Both the position numbers and the translations under genes were made by a program. From Sedimentitalea todarodis (GTDB lineage Bacteria; Pseudomonadota; Alphaproteobacteria; Rhodobacterales; Rhodobacteraceae), in contig NZ_JASMWN010000021.1 in NCBI RefSeq assembly GCF_032595355.1, positions 26,965 to 90,964 on the forward strand: a DNA stretch of 64,000 nt, read 5' to 3'. Below the pieces are notes generated by a model. That model saw only the letters and a program-made list of their open reading frames with translations, had not been told where the DNA came from and ran no database searches. Below are positions 54,517 to 63,030 of this stretch, piece by piece; within the stretch, counting starts at the first letter, position 1; each line of letters begins with the position of its first letter.

Positions 54517-55398
54517 GTGCCGGACCACCTCATGCCCGCCATAGTGCCACTCTTGCAGGCCGATGACGCAGTGCGGATCGCCCATGTGCGCGCGCCGCGC
54601 TGGATCAGCCATCCGGCGGCCGGCGCGGCGCATGACGCAATGCGACTGCTGCTTGAGCGACCGCCATCGCTGCGCCCACGCGGTTTGCTGCTTGCCGGTC
54701 CCTACCATAACGGCAAGACCATGATCGCCGAACGCTTCGCCGTCGAACATCTGCGTGCCGCCGACCAGCAAAAGGTGTGGGTGATCCAGACCCGGGAAGG
54801 TGCGGGCCTGTCGCATTTCTACGCCAGCATCCTGTCCGGATTGCGCGCGCCACAAGCCGCGGGCTGGCGCAGCCTGTCCCGCGCCGGCGATCAGGTCGAT
54901 CATCTTCTGGAGCGCCTGAAGCCGCGCCTTTTGATCTTCGACGAGTTCCACAGCGCGTTGCGTGGGCGGCGCCAGGATGTGAAGGCCATCTTTTCGTTCT
55001 TGCGGCGGATCGCACGGGTGCATGACATCTCACCCGTCCTTGTCGGCGAGATCGCGATCTACGATGCGGTGCATGACACCGACGAAATGGGCTCACGTTT
55101 CGATACGATCCCCATTCCACGATGGGCGTATGACGAGGAGTTCGCGACGCTTCTCGACAGCCTGGAAGCCAGTCTGCCGCTCGCCGACACCTCCGATCTG
55201 TCGCGCGAACCCTTGGCGAAGATCATCCACGATCTGTCAGAGGGGCTGATCGGCGAGGTTGTCGAGATCGTCACCCGGGCCGCAGTTGCGGCCATCTCGC
55301 GCGGTGAGGACCGGATCACGGGCGCAACCCTGTCGGACCTTGGCTATGTGCCTCTCTCGCGGCGCCGCAATTCGGCTTTGCGTCACGAGATGACATGA
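54517..55398 (+). CDS. tniB: TniB-type transposition ATPase
   Basis: About 293 residues. Walker A is LLAGPYHNGKTMI and Walker B is LLIFDEFHSAL, followed by the sensor-type VLVGEIAIYDAV, as in TniB/TnsC AAA ATPases. The start is a GTG at 54517 just after the tniA stop, or the ATG at 54532. It would choose target DNA and activate TniA. Its stop overlaps tniQ as ATGA. Confidence 0.88.
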   Translation: MPDHLMPAIVPLLQADDAVRIAHVRAPRWISHPAAGAAHDAMRLLLERPPSLRPRGLLLAGPYHNGKTMIAERFAVEHLRAADQQKVWVIQTREGAGLSHFYASILSGLRAPQAAGWRSLSRAGDQVDHLLERLKPRLLIFDEFHSALRGRRQDVKAIFSFLRRIARVHDISPVLVGEIAIYDAVHDTDEMGSRFDTIPIPRWAYDEEFATLLDSLEASLPLADTSDLSREPLAKIIHDLSEGLIGEVVEIVTRAAVAAISRGEDRITGATLSDLGYVPLSRRRNSALRHEMT

Positions 55399-56405
55399 GG
55401 TTTGGGCCGACCGGGATCTCCGTCACACCTGCAGAGCGGTATGAAAGTGCGGCGGGAAACCGTTGGCCCATGAGCATTATGCCCGCACCAGGTGAACTTC
55501 TGTCGAGTTGGCTGCACCGCCTCGCTTACGCAAACGGCATACCTCCGCACTATTTTGGTGCGCTTCTCGAAGCGCCGGGTGAGAACTGGTCGGCGCGGCT
55601 TGATCGGGCATTGCCCGGTCGCATCCTGCAGCTTTTGGAAGAGCATACCCACATACCTCTGGAAGACATAACGGCTCTGACTAATGCTCCCGACCCTTTG
55701 GCCGTGCTGCGTTTGCCCCTGCGGGCATCGCCTCAGCAGAGTTGCGCACCAAAGACGCAGGCGACCTGGCTGCAATTCTGCCCGGCCTGTCTGGCGGAAG
55801 ACGAAACGCCCTATTTTCGCCGAGACTGGCGCCTCGCGACACGCGTTTCTTGCTTTCGCCACGGCTGCCGACTTCGGGACAGGTGCCCATCCTGCGGACA
55901 AGGATTGGCTCCGTTCAGCCAGAAGCGTCTTGTGCCGCATCAGATCTGCGCCTGGTGCGGCGCGGCCCTCTGCAAACGCATCCGTCCTGCCACCAATGGG
56001 GTTCGGCGTCTTGAGCGTCTGATCGACGATCTGCTTCGTCTGCAGGCATCAGGGCATCGAATGGCAGAGGGGCGATCACTCCCGGACCTTCTTGGATCAG
56101 CCTGCTTTCAATTTAGTCGACGGCCAATGTCCATCGCGCGCCTCTCTCATCGGGATCGCTATCAGCTGTTTTGGCAATTGACGGACGGGCAATCGACGCC
56201 GTTCGGAACGCGAAGAAGTTCCGCGATCATTTATTGGAAACGCGTCGCTCAGGTTGCGCCAGCTTGGGGCGGACTGGTCACATCTTTCAGCGATGCCGTC
56301 CTGCCTCGGCCCAAAGCTGGGCCTTGCCCCACCACCGCTGGCCCGAATTTGGCGGATCTCGTTCAGGCGGCCGCGCGGCTCGATCAGCAGCGGCAAGCGC
56401 TGTAA
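55395..56405 (+). CDS. tniQ: TniQ-family transposition protein
   Basis: 336 residues. MPAPGELLSSWLHRLAYANGI is the TniQ signature, followed by two zinc-finger clusters, CPACLAEDETPYFRRDW with CFRHGCRLRDRCPSCGQ, and CAWCGAAL. TniQ/TnsD proteins guide target selection. It converges on scpB, whose stop is 16 bases from the tniQ stop. Confidence 0.88.
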   Translation: MRFGPTGISVTPAERYESAAGNRWPMSIMPAPGELLSSWLHRLAYANGIPPHYFGALLEAPGENWSARLDRALPGRILQLLEEHTHIPLEDITALTNAPDPLAVLRLPLRASPQQSCAPKTQATWLQFCPACLAEDETPYFRRDWRLATRVSCFRHGCRLRDRCPSCGQGLAPFSQKRLVPHQICAWCGAALCKRIRPATNGVRRLERLIDDLLRLQASGHRMAEGRSLPDLLGSACFQFSRRPMSIARLSHRDRYQLFWQLTDGQSTPFGTRRSSAIIYWKRVAQVAPAWGGLVTSFSDAVLPRPKAGPCPTTAGPNLADLVQAAARLDQQRQAL

Positions 56406-56421
56406 AAATTCCCGGTGAGTT

Positions 56422-57018
56422 TCAGGCGCTCGCGGCCAGCCCGGCATCATTCAGCTGTTCAGGATCCGGCAGGTCCCGCAAGCTCTCCAACCCGAAGGCC
56501 GCGAGGAACGCGTCTGTGGTCACAAAGGTATAGGGGGCACCACGACGCGGCGCGCGCGGCCCAGTTCCAATCAGACCGTGTGCATGGAGCCGCCCGATCA
56601 GGTCCCGACCGATCTCCTTGCCGAAGATGTCCTTCAGCCCATCGCGCGTGATTGGCTGATGGTAGGCGATGGCCGCCAAAATCGCGACGTCGAACTCGTT
56701 CAGGTCCAGCAACTGGTCCCCGACATCCGCTGCGGAGCGGATCGCAGGCGCGTAAACAGACCGCGTCCGGAACATCCACCCCCCTGCGACCATGGCAATC
56801 TCGAACGCCCGCCCTTCCAGATCGGCGGCAAGATCCTCGATCAGCAGATCAACCGAGGTCGCCTGCCCCACTATGCGCACCAGATCCTCGCGCGGTACAG
56901 GCGAGGCAGAGGCAAACAGTACCGCCTCGATCCGCCGCATCCATTCGCGCCAGCGCAGCTCCTGCGGCAGGTCGGACAACTCGCGGTCAAATTCAGGCTC
57001 GGAGCGATCCTTGGCCAT
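56422..57018 (-). CDS. scpB: ScpB-family (segregation and condensation) protein
   Basis: 198 residues. RRIEAVLFASASPVPREDLVRIVG and NEFDVAILAAIAYHQPITRDGLKDIFGKEIGRDLIGRLHAHGLI are the two winged-helix domains of ScpB. Chromosomal ScpB works with SMC and ScpA, but neither is near here. It lies 2 bases after the DUF1403 gene, in one operon inside the tni block. A plasmid- or transposon-borne ScpB may serve as a DNA-binding regulator or influence segregation; this is inference. Confidence 0.85.
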   Translation of the reverse strand: MAKDRSEPEFDRELSDLPQELRWREWMRRIEAVLFASASPVPREDLVRIVGQATSVDLLIEDLAADLEGRAFEIAMVAGGWMFRTRSVYAPAIRSAADVGDQLLDLNEFDVAILAAIAYHQPITRDGLKDIFGKEIGRDLIGRLHAHGLIGTGPRAPRRGAPYTFVTTDAFLAAFGLESLRDLPDPEQLNDAGLAASA

Positions 57019-57020
57019 CG

Positions 57021-57905
57021 TTACACCCCATAGAGCCGGAAGGTGTCGCGGCCAGTCAGTTCGCGCACCGCGCCGAGATCGACCAGCCGGTCGCAGAGCC
57101 GCCGCGCCGCGCGGTCCGGCAAAGGCAAGACTGAGGGAGCGACCGCGTCCTGTTTCAGGAATATCTCGACGGCGTCGGCCGCCCCCTTGGCCCGAAGCTT
57201 TGGTGCGACCGCCTTCAGATGCGCCGCCCGGCGCGCGAGGTTGGTGGAGAGACGCACGGCCTCGGCCGCCGATGACACGAGCGCCCGATGACAGGCGAGC
57301 TTCAATTCGTCGCCTTGCTTGCGCAGGCCGGCACGTTTCAGGCCAGCCGCCAGCAGCGGCACGACATGATCCCAACCAAGCGCCTGGGCGAGTGCAGCAT
57401 CCGCGAGGATCAGCGCAGCTTCGTCAGCACGTGGCGCCTCGCGCAGAACAGCTTCCAGCACCAGTGCTGCTCGTTTGACCGGCGCCCCCACCCCCGCATC
57501 GAGCCACGTCGCGATCTGGCCCGGCTCGAAGGTCGGTAAAGCTCGGCCCAGAGCCTTGACCGCCACCGGCCGCTCCACCGCGCGCCGCCAGATCAGATAG
57601 GTTTCACCTGCCGGTCCGGGTAGATCGCCGGGACGCAGAAGATGAATCTCGTCGCGCAGCTCTGGGGCTCTTTCCGGACGACCAGAAAACCCGACACATG
57701 CCTCGGCCGCTGGCAGCGCCAGCCGCTCCCCCAACAAGGCTTTGGGGACCTCTTCGCGGCCCAACACAAGATGCAGGTGGTTCAGCGCCGCTCCCGACAA
57801 AAACGCCACATCTTCAAGGGTTTCAACCCGTGCCGAGGTGACCCAGGCGGGCATCCGGGGTAGAGTGTCTGTGTCGATGGAGTGTTCCGGTCGGGCAAAT
57901 GTCAT
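57021..57905 (-). CDS. DUF1403-family protein
   Basis: 294 residues, soluble and helical. It starts near PRMPAWVTSARVETLEDVAFLSGAALNHLHLVL, typical of DUF1403. The C-terminal RRLCDRLVDLGAVRELTGRDTFRLYGV is winged-helix-like and parallels the end of the RHE_PE00001-like protein at 51734. It forms an operon with scpB. DUF1403 proteins are recurrent on rhizobial and rhodobacterial plasmids; function unknown. Confidence 0.8.
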   Translation of the reverse strand: MTFARPEHSIDTDTLPRMPAWVTSARVETLEDVAFLSGAALNHLHLVLGREEVPKALLGERLALPAAEACVGFSGRPERAPELRDEIHLLRPGDLPGPAGETYLIWRRAVERPVAVKALGRALPTFEPGQIATWLDAGVGAPVKRAALVLEAVLREAPRADEAALILADAALAQALGWDHVVPLLAAGLKRAGLRKQGDELKLACHRALVSSAAEAVRLSTNLARRAAHLKAVAPKLRAKGAADAVEIFLKQDAVAPSVLPLPDRAARRLCDRLVDLGAVRELTGRDTFRLYGV

Positions 57906-57983
57906 GACTGAAGCCTAAACCATCGCGGCGCTTTTCTCCAGAAAATAGCACAGAAAACGCCTCACTCTATCTTTTGCCATAAT

Positions 57984-58008
57984 GTCCGATAACCTTGTGT
58001 TATCGGAC
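57984..58008. promoter_or_regulatory. 10-bp inverted repeat between DUF1403 and the tyrosine recombinase
   Basis: GTCCGATAAC (57984-57993) and GTTATCGGAC (57999-58008) are perfect complements with a 5-base centre. The site lies 12 bases before the recombinase ATG. It could be an operator controlling both divergent genes, or a core recombination site; arm length and spacing suit either. Confidence 0.5.
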
Positions 58009-58019
58009 GTAAAAATGAT

Positions 58020-59171
58020 ATGCTCAAAAACATGAGCAGTATTACGAATAACGGCACCAAAATCGAGGATTCCGACGCGTCTGACGCAGAGATTTCGAGC
58101 TCAGCGTCCTATGACTCGCTGGACAGTGACGAACACGACGAGAGAACCTCTCGGGACCGAGCCTCAATCGCTCTGCCCGCCCATGTGGCCGGCTCCGGCG
58201 CGCTCGACCGGCTGATCGACACCGCGCGCGATTACGCCGAGGCCTCTACAGCTGAGAACACCAACAAGGCCTACTCGGCCGACTGGAAAAACTTCACCCG
58301 CTGGTGCCGGCTGAAAGGGACGGATCCCCTGCCCCCCTCGCCCGAGATGGTCGGGCTCTATGTGGCGGACCTGGCCGCCGCGACCGGGAAGGCCCCTGCT
58401 CTCTCGGTCTCCACCATTGAGCGGCGCCTCTCCGGCCTCGCTTGGAACTACAGGCAGCGCGGGTTCACTCTTGATCGCAAGGACCGCCACATCGCCACTG
58501 TTCTGGCTGGGATCAAACGCAAGCATGCGCGCCCGCCGGTTCAGAAGGAAGCTATCCTGCCTGACGATATCCAGGCCATGGTGGCCACCCTGCCCTACGA
58601 TCTCCGCGGGCTCCGAGACCGGGCGATCTTGCTTTTGGGTTATGCTGGAGGTCTCCGTCGCTCCGAGATCGTCAGCCTCGATGTACACAAGGATGATACA
58701 CCGGACTCCGGCGGCTGGATGGAGATCTTCGAAGGAGGTGTTCTGTTGACGCTAAACGCCAAGACCGGGTGGCGCGAGGTCGAGGTCGGGCGTGGCTCAA
58801 GCGACCAGACCTGCCCCGTCCATGCGCTGGAGCAATGGCTACACTTCGCGAAGATCGACTTTGGGCCGGTTTTCGTGCGCACCTCGCGGGACGGCAAACA
58901 TGCCCTCGAGACCCGCCTTTCCGACAAGCACGTCGCACGACTGATCAAGGCAACCGTTCTGAAGAGCGACGTCAGATCCGATCTGCCGGAAGCCAAACGA
59001 CTGGCAATGTTCTCCGGGCATTCCTTACGCGCCGGACTCGCCTCGTCGGCAGAGGTTGATGAGCGCTATGTTCAAAAGCAACTTGGACATGCCTCCGCCG
59101 AGATGACCCGGCGCTACCAGCGCAGGCGCGACAGGTTCCGGGTGAACCTGACCAAAGCCGCAGGGCTGTGA
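58020..59171 (+). CDS. Tyrosine recombinase/integrase
   Basis: 383 residues. The N-terminal SAM-like core-binding domain (about 70-165) precedes the catalytic domain with GGLRRSEIVSLD (R214), HSLRAG (H334, R337), GHAS (H357) and RRYQRR (Y366). All catalytic residues are present. An acidic serine-rich leader of about 50 residues is unusual. The ATG at 58020 or at 58032 may be used. It may integrate or resolve the surrounding element. Confidence 0.9.
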   Translation: MLKNMSSITNNGTKIEDSDASDAEISSSASYDSLDSDEHDERTSRDRASIALPAHVAGSGALDRLIDTARDYAEASTAENTNKAYSADWKNFTRWCRLKGTDPLPPSPEMVGLYVADLAAATGKAPALSVSTIERRLSGLAWNYRQRGFTLDRKDRHIATVLAGIKRKHARPPVQKEAILPDDIQAMVATLPYDLRGLRDRAILLLGYAGGLRRSEIVSLDVHKDDTPDSGGWMEIFEGGVLLTLNAKTGWREVEVGRGSSDQTCPVHALEQWLHFAKIDFGPVFVRTSRDGKHALETRLSDKHVARLIKATVLKSDVRSDLPEAKRLAMFSGHSLRAGLASSAEVDERYVQKQLGHASAEMTRRYQRRRDRFRVNLTKAAGL

Positions 59172-59365
59172 AGCTCAGGAACCTTGACGTGTTGGTGAAG
59201 CGCTAAGGTGAAATTCCAGCGCTTCAGTTTCAGCTTACTGCTTCAATTGAAATCGGGAACTAAACGCGACAACCAGAGGTCGTCCTCGTGAGCCCCCACA
59301 TCCCCCTCGGTGGTGATGAGGGGGTCGTCAAAATCATCAGGAAAAGTAGATGCTTGCGGCTTCAT

Positions 59366-59393
59366 ATGTGCAAAATATCTATATTATGCACAT
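59366..59393. other. Candidate resolvase binding/res site
   Basis: A 28-bp dyad has arms of 13 bases (ATGTGCAAAATAT and ATATTATGCACAT), with one mismatch and a 2-base CT centre. This is the size and form of a serine-resolvase crossover site. It lies about 200 bases upstream of the resolvase gene in a 420-base non-coding gap (59172-59591). Weaker dyads (for example CGTTTTCAAACG near 59540) could be accessory sites. Confidence 0.5.
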
Positions 59394-59591
59394 TACCCAA
59401 GCGATTTTGTGGCAGTTGCCCGCGCTCTTTATATAGTACGGACGCGCGACTGTCGGCGGAACCTCTCAGATCGCGCTCAGTGCAAGAAAACCAAGGGATT
59501 GTGCACCAGCACGACAAGAGATCACTTGCTTGCATTCGTTTTCAAACGGTCGTTTAGTGGTGGCACCTAAAATTGCAAACGGCCCGTTCTC

Positions 59592-60475
59592 ATGCCCCTG
59601 ATAGGCTACGCCCGCGTTTCCACAGACGATCAGTCCCCCTGCCCCAGTCTGAGGCCCTGCAAACTGCGGGATGTGTCGAAATCCTTGAAGAGCACGCCTC
59701 AGGCGGCAATCGCGCGCGGCCGGTGCTTGCTCGAGTATTGGATCGCATCAGCAAGAGCGACACGCTGGTTGTCGTGCGTATTGACCGTCTTGCCCGCTCA
59801 TTATCGCATCTGCTGGAGGTGATCGAGCGACTGGAGGCCAAGGGGGCGTTCTTTCGCTCGATCCAGGACCCCATCGACACCGGATCCCCGCAAGGCAAGT
59901 TCACGCTGCAGGTCCTGGGCGCTGCGGCCGAGTTCGAGCGCGCCCTGATCCGGGAACGCACCAAGGCCGGCCTCGCCAGCGCGCGCACAAAGGGCCGCGT
60001 GGGCGGGAACCCTGGGCTGCGTGCCAAAGACCCAGCTGCTCTTCGCAAAGTGCGGCTGGCGCGACAGGACGGCTACATGGAGCGTTTGAACGAGACGGCA
60101 CAAGATTGGGTGCCCCATGTGCGCCGGTTGCGACCCGACTTGGCTTGGGAGGACGTGCTGCGCATCATCAACGGCCCCTTGCCCGAGGCGCGTCGCTGGA
60201 CCCAAAGCCGCCTGCTGCGCGCCGTGAAGGCCTATGTCCGCGACGGCTTCCTGCCTACCGAGGTGCTGGCCCGCGCCGGGCGCCGCGAAACGGACGATCG
60301 CCTGCCCGCCATCGTCGCCGGAATCAAGGGCGCGGACCCCGACATCACGCTTCAGGCGATCTGCACCCGGCTTCAGGCGATGCGCGAACGCACGCCGCGC
60401 GGGCGGACAAGCTGGCAGCCTTCGTCGGTGAAGATGCTGCTGGAGCGGGCCGAGAGGCTGGGGTTGCTCGACTGA
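59592..60475 (+). pseudogene. tniR: Serine recombinase (TniR-like resolvase), frameshifted
   Basis: The start MPLIGYARVSTDDQ, with the catalytic serine, is in one frame. The rest (PLPQSEALQTAGCVEILEEHASGGN, then SDTLVVVRIDRLARSLSHL and FKLQVLGAAAEFERALIRERT-like helix) continues in another. Adding one C to the C run at 59635-59639 restores a 294-residue protein. As read, the catalytic N-terminus is separated and resolution would fail. A sequencing error or slippage is possible. Confidence 0.85.
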
Positions 60476-60732
60476 GATCCCGGAGAATCGTCCATCCGAT
60501 TCTGCCGACTGATTTCTGTACGCACTCACAATACATCTTGTGGTCACTTCGCAGCTGGCAACGAGGTGTTGAAGTAGAGTGAGAGCGCAGTCGCCCAAGA
60601 CGCTGATTTTTAACAGTTTACCGTCGACAGAAATGGGTGCCTTCAACGCCCCCAGGCCGCTCAACGGTTTGGTCTGGATTTATCCACAATATCTGTTAAG
60701 CTTTGCAAAACAATAAAGACTTGAGGGCAGTG
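60476..60732. promoter_or_regulatory. Leader region of repABC
   Basis: 257 bases between the resolvase and repA. It should contain the repABC promoter and RepA operator. The stretch near 60680-60715 (TTATCCACAATATCTGTTAAG) is AT-rich and may include the promoter, and TTATCCACA matches a DnaA box. I see no convincing transposon end here. Confidence 0.5.
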
Positions 60733-61914
60733 ATGAACGGGATACGGGCCTCCCAGAGATTTGAAGTCATGTCCAAGCGGCTTGGTAGTCGGTTGCGTGA
60801 ACATGCGCAGGAAACCTTCCCACCGGACGCTCAGAAGGGTCTCCGCCGCTTCGCCATGCGGGAAGCGGCTGAACTTCTTCGCATTAATCAGAATACCTTC
60901 CGCCATCATGTGTCAAACCTCGAAGGCTTCCCCGAAGGTGTTCTGGAGGGCGGCAACCGCCGTAGCTTCTCTGCAGAGGAGATGGTCGAGGCACAACGCG
61001 TACTTCTCGAGACTGGAAGGATCAAGCCAGAAGAACACCCGCACAGAAGACCGGGAGAGGCTTGTCAGGTCTTGACGATTTTCAACCTGAAAGGCGGTTC
61101 GGCAAAGACGTCATCTGTTGCCCATGTAGGACAACTACTGGGTCTCCGCGGATACCGGGTCTTGCTGATCGACCTCGACAGCCAGGCAAGTCTGACGAAC
61201 CTGTTCGGGGTAACTCCCGAGCTTGATCCGGATATGCCAACTTCATACGATCTTATCCGATCCGACGATCCATTGCCCGCAGCAGAGATCATTCGCAAAA
61301 CGAACTTCCCGACCGTGGATCTGATCCCGGCATCCATGGACATCATGGAATACGAGTTTGAGGTCGCCTTGAGCTTCAGACACGGCGCCACCACGTTCCA
61401 TAGCCGCATCCGGGAAGCACTTGAGCCCGTCCTCAACCGATATGATGTGGTGATATTTGACACCCCACCGCAGCTGAACTTCTCTGTGATCTCTGCCCTC
61501 TTTGCATCGACCGGGGTCCTGATCCCGCTCAACGCGTCGATGCTCGATGTCATGTCGCTGGCGAGCTTTCTGGGCATGGCTAGCAACCTGATGGGCGTCG
61601 TAGAGGCACACGCCCCGGAACATGGACTGAACTTCGTGCGAGTTCTGATCACCCGTTACGAAAATACGGATGGTCCGCAGGTGCAGATTTCATCTCTGCT
61701 TCGGACAGTCCTCGGGGATGCCGTATTGTCTGCCGAGTTTCTGAAATCAACAGCGGTGGGTGATGCTGCGAACACCCAGCAGAGCATCTTTGAGGTCGAA
61801 CCTCGCGATGTGAACCGCAGAACTTACGAGCGCGCGATCGAGTCCGTCTCGCGCGTGACCGACGAAGTCGAACGCGAAATCCTGAAAGCATGGGGGCGTA
61901 GCCATGGCGCGTAA
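60733..61914 (+). CDS. repA: Plasmid partition ATPase RepA
   Basis: 393 residues from the ATG at 60733, with a GAGGGC box upstream; a TTG at 60703 is an alternative. An N-terminal helix-turn-helix (AAELLRINQNTFRHHV) precedes the ParA domain with the RepA-type Walker A KGGSAKTSS. DLDSQASLTNLFG and VVIFDTPPQLNFSVI are the other nucleotide-binding motifs. It moves plasmid copies with RepB and represses the operon. It overlaps repB by 11 bases. Confidence 0.93.
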   Translation: MNGIRASQRFEVMSKRLGSRLREHAQETFPPDAQKGLRRFAMREAAELLRINQNTFRHHVSNLEGFPEGVLEGGNRRSFSAEEMVEAQRVLLETGRIKPEEHPHRRPGEACQVLTIFNLKGGSAKTSSVAHVGQLLGLRGYRVLLIDLDSQASLTNLFGVTPELDPDMPTSYDLIRSDDPLPAAEIIRKTNFPTVDLIPASMDIMEYEFEVALSFRHGATTFHSRIREALEPVLNRYDVVIFDTPPQLNFSVISALFASTGVLIPLNASMLDVMSLASFLGMASNLMGVVEAHAPEHGLNFVRVLITRYENTDGPQVQISSLLRTVLGDAVLSAEFLKSTAVGDAANTQQSIFEVEPRDVNRRTYERAIESVSRVTDEVEREILKAWGRSHGA

Positions 61915-62827
61915 GGTCTTCGGGGACTCACTCAAGAACGCGATGGGCAAAACGCCGCCTTCGGACGAGGATCTGGATGTGAAGCGAACGAGCCCGACAG
62001 TAGCTCGCGCACAAGCATCTGTGCTCGAAGAGGATAAACACGCCACGCGGCTGATCGACCCGACCGCCATACGGATGTCCGCGGTCATGGACCGCATCGA
62101 TCCAAGCGATGGTCTGGATGAGCTTGTCTCGTCGATCCGCGAGCACGGTCAAAAGGTTCCAGTGCTGGTTCGCCGAACCGAGGACGGTGCGCTTGAGATC
62201 GTCTATGGACGCCGTCGGCTTCTCGCTTGTCGCCAACTTGGTCAAAAAGTGCGCGCTACGGTCATGGAGATGACCGACGAGGAAGCTCTCATTGCCCAAG
62301 GGGTAGAGAATAATGCGCGCCAAGATCCATCGTTCATCGAAAGGGCTCTGTTTGTCGCCGGGATCATTCGAGAACTTGGGAAAACCGACGAAACGCGCAA
62401 GAACGCTCAAACGATCGCGTATCGGGCACTTCAGATCGATGAATCGCTCGTCTCGCGGATGAACCGTATCGCTACGGGCATCCCGATGGAACTAATCCAG
62501 GCTATCGGACCTGCACACGGCGTTGGTCGACGGGTTTGGGAAAAGCTTTTCAGGCTGTGCGAGAAAGACGTCGCGAGAGCCCGAGAAGTTGCCGGCGAAA
62601 TCCCTCGCAACGTACCGGGCCCCGACCGTCTCGAAGCGGCGGTTACCTTGCTGACAGCGACCAAATCGTCGACGCAGACGACACGTCCCAGTGAGCGCGT
62701 GAAGATCGGCCGAAAAGGCAACCGCATCACCATCGATGTGGACGCGGATCTTGTCCCTCGTGTTGAGGAGGCAGTCCGGAAGCTGGTCACAGAGCTTCTT
62801 GACCGCGGTCAAGACAGGCCAGAGTGA
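61904..62827 (+). CDS. repB: Plasmid partition protein RepB (ParB family)
   Basis: 307 residues. The ParB nuclease-like domain (IDPSDGLDELVSSIREHGQKVPVLVRRTEDGALEIVYGRRRLLACRQLG) is followed by NNARQDPSFIERALFVAGIIREL and a helix-turn-helix (AYRALQIDESLVSRMNRIATGIP). It binds the palindromes at 62797 and 62837. The last codons overlap the first palindrome. Confidence 0.93.
   Translation: MARKVFGDSLKNAMGKTPPSDEDLDVKRTSPTVARAQASVLEEDKHATRLIDPTAIRMSAVMDRIDPSDGLDELVSSIREHGQKVPVLVRRTEDGALEIVYGRRRLLACRQLGQKVRATVMEMTDEEALIAQGVENNARQDPSFIERALFVAGIIRELGKTDETRKNAQTIAYRALQIDESLVSRMNRIATGIPMELIQAIGPAHGVGRRVWEKLFRLCEKDVARAREVAGEIPRNVPGPDRLEAAVTLLTATKSSTQTTRPSERVKIGRKGNRITIDVDADLVPRVEEAVRKLVTELLDRGQDRPE
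62797..62814. other. parS-type palindrome 1 (inside the repB end)
   Basis: TCTTGACCGCGGTCAAGA is a perfect 18-bp palindrome within the last codons of repB. The same core recurs 41 bases on. Such palindromes are the RepB-binding centromere of repABC plasmids and decide incompatibility. Confidence 0.8.
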
Positions 62828-62836
62828 CGACCCCGT

Positions 62837-62856
62837 GTCTTGACCGCGGTCAAGAC
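62837..62856. other. parS-type palindrome 2 (after repB)
   Basis: A perfect 20-bp palindrome with the same TTGACCGCGGTCAA core as the first. Centre-to-centre spacing is 41 bases, close to four helical turns, so two RepB dimers could bind on one face. Confidence 0.8.
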
Positions 62857-62893
62857 ATCAAAAGAAACGAGCAGAGAACGAAAGGAGGACCGG

Positions 62894-62953
62894 CTAGAAA
62901 AAGAAAGACCCCCCGAAAGCGATGCTTCCGAAGGGCCTCAATCAGTCTCGACA
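62894..62953 (-). ncRNA. Counter-transcribed antisense RNA (incA-type ctRNA) of repABC
   Basis: On the minus strand, TTGAAA (62987-62982) and TATCAA (62964-62959) are spaced by exactly 17 bases, giving a promoter with a start near 62952. A terminator follows: CCCTTCGGAAGC (62935-62924) pairs fully with GCTTTCGGGGGG (62920-62909) using G-U pairs that only exist in the minus-strand RNA, and a U-rich run comes next (62908-62894). The RNA would be about 58 bases, antisense to the repC leader, and should limit repC expression. Confidence 0.8.
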
Positions 62954-63006
62954 CCTGATTGATACCCCCAAAACGAATCGATTTCAACACCGCTCGCGGT
63001 GAACGG

Positions 63007-63022
63007 GGAAGCTTTTTCTTCC
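63007..63022 (+). promoter_or_regulatory. Hairpin just before the repC start
   Basis: GGAAG (63007-63011) and CTTCC (63018-63022) can pair 8 bases before the repC ATG and would cover the only ribosome-binding-like GGAAG. This is the usual place where the ctRNA of repABC alters mRNA folding. Confidence 0.45.
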
Positions 63023-63030
63023 GAAACACC

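Larger units (their letters stand above)
52789..59248. repeat. Imperfect 21-bp direct repeats bracketing the tni-scpB-integrase block
   Basis: TTTCAGCTTAAGGTTTCAATT (the first 20 bases suffice) at 52789-52809 and a copy with 18 of 21 matches at 59228-59248 lie on either side of tniABQ, scpB, the DUF1403 gene and the tyrosine recombinase. The right copy is 57 bases after the recombinase stop. They may be attachment-site-like repeats or transposase-binding sites; a TTTCAGC core also occurs at 52733 and near 52822. Confidence 0.4.

Noticed and set aside
52741..60660. Terminal inverted repeats of a Tn5053-like transposon
   Set aside because: I compared the sequence before tniA with that after the resolvase and found no convincing long inverted match, so the ends are left undefined.
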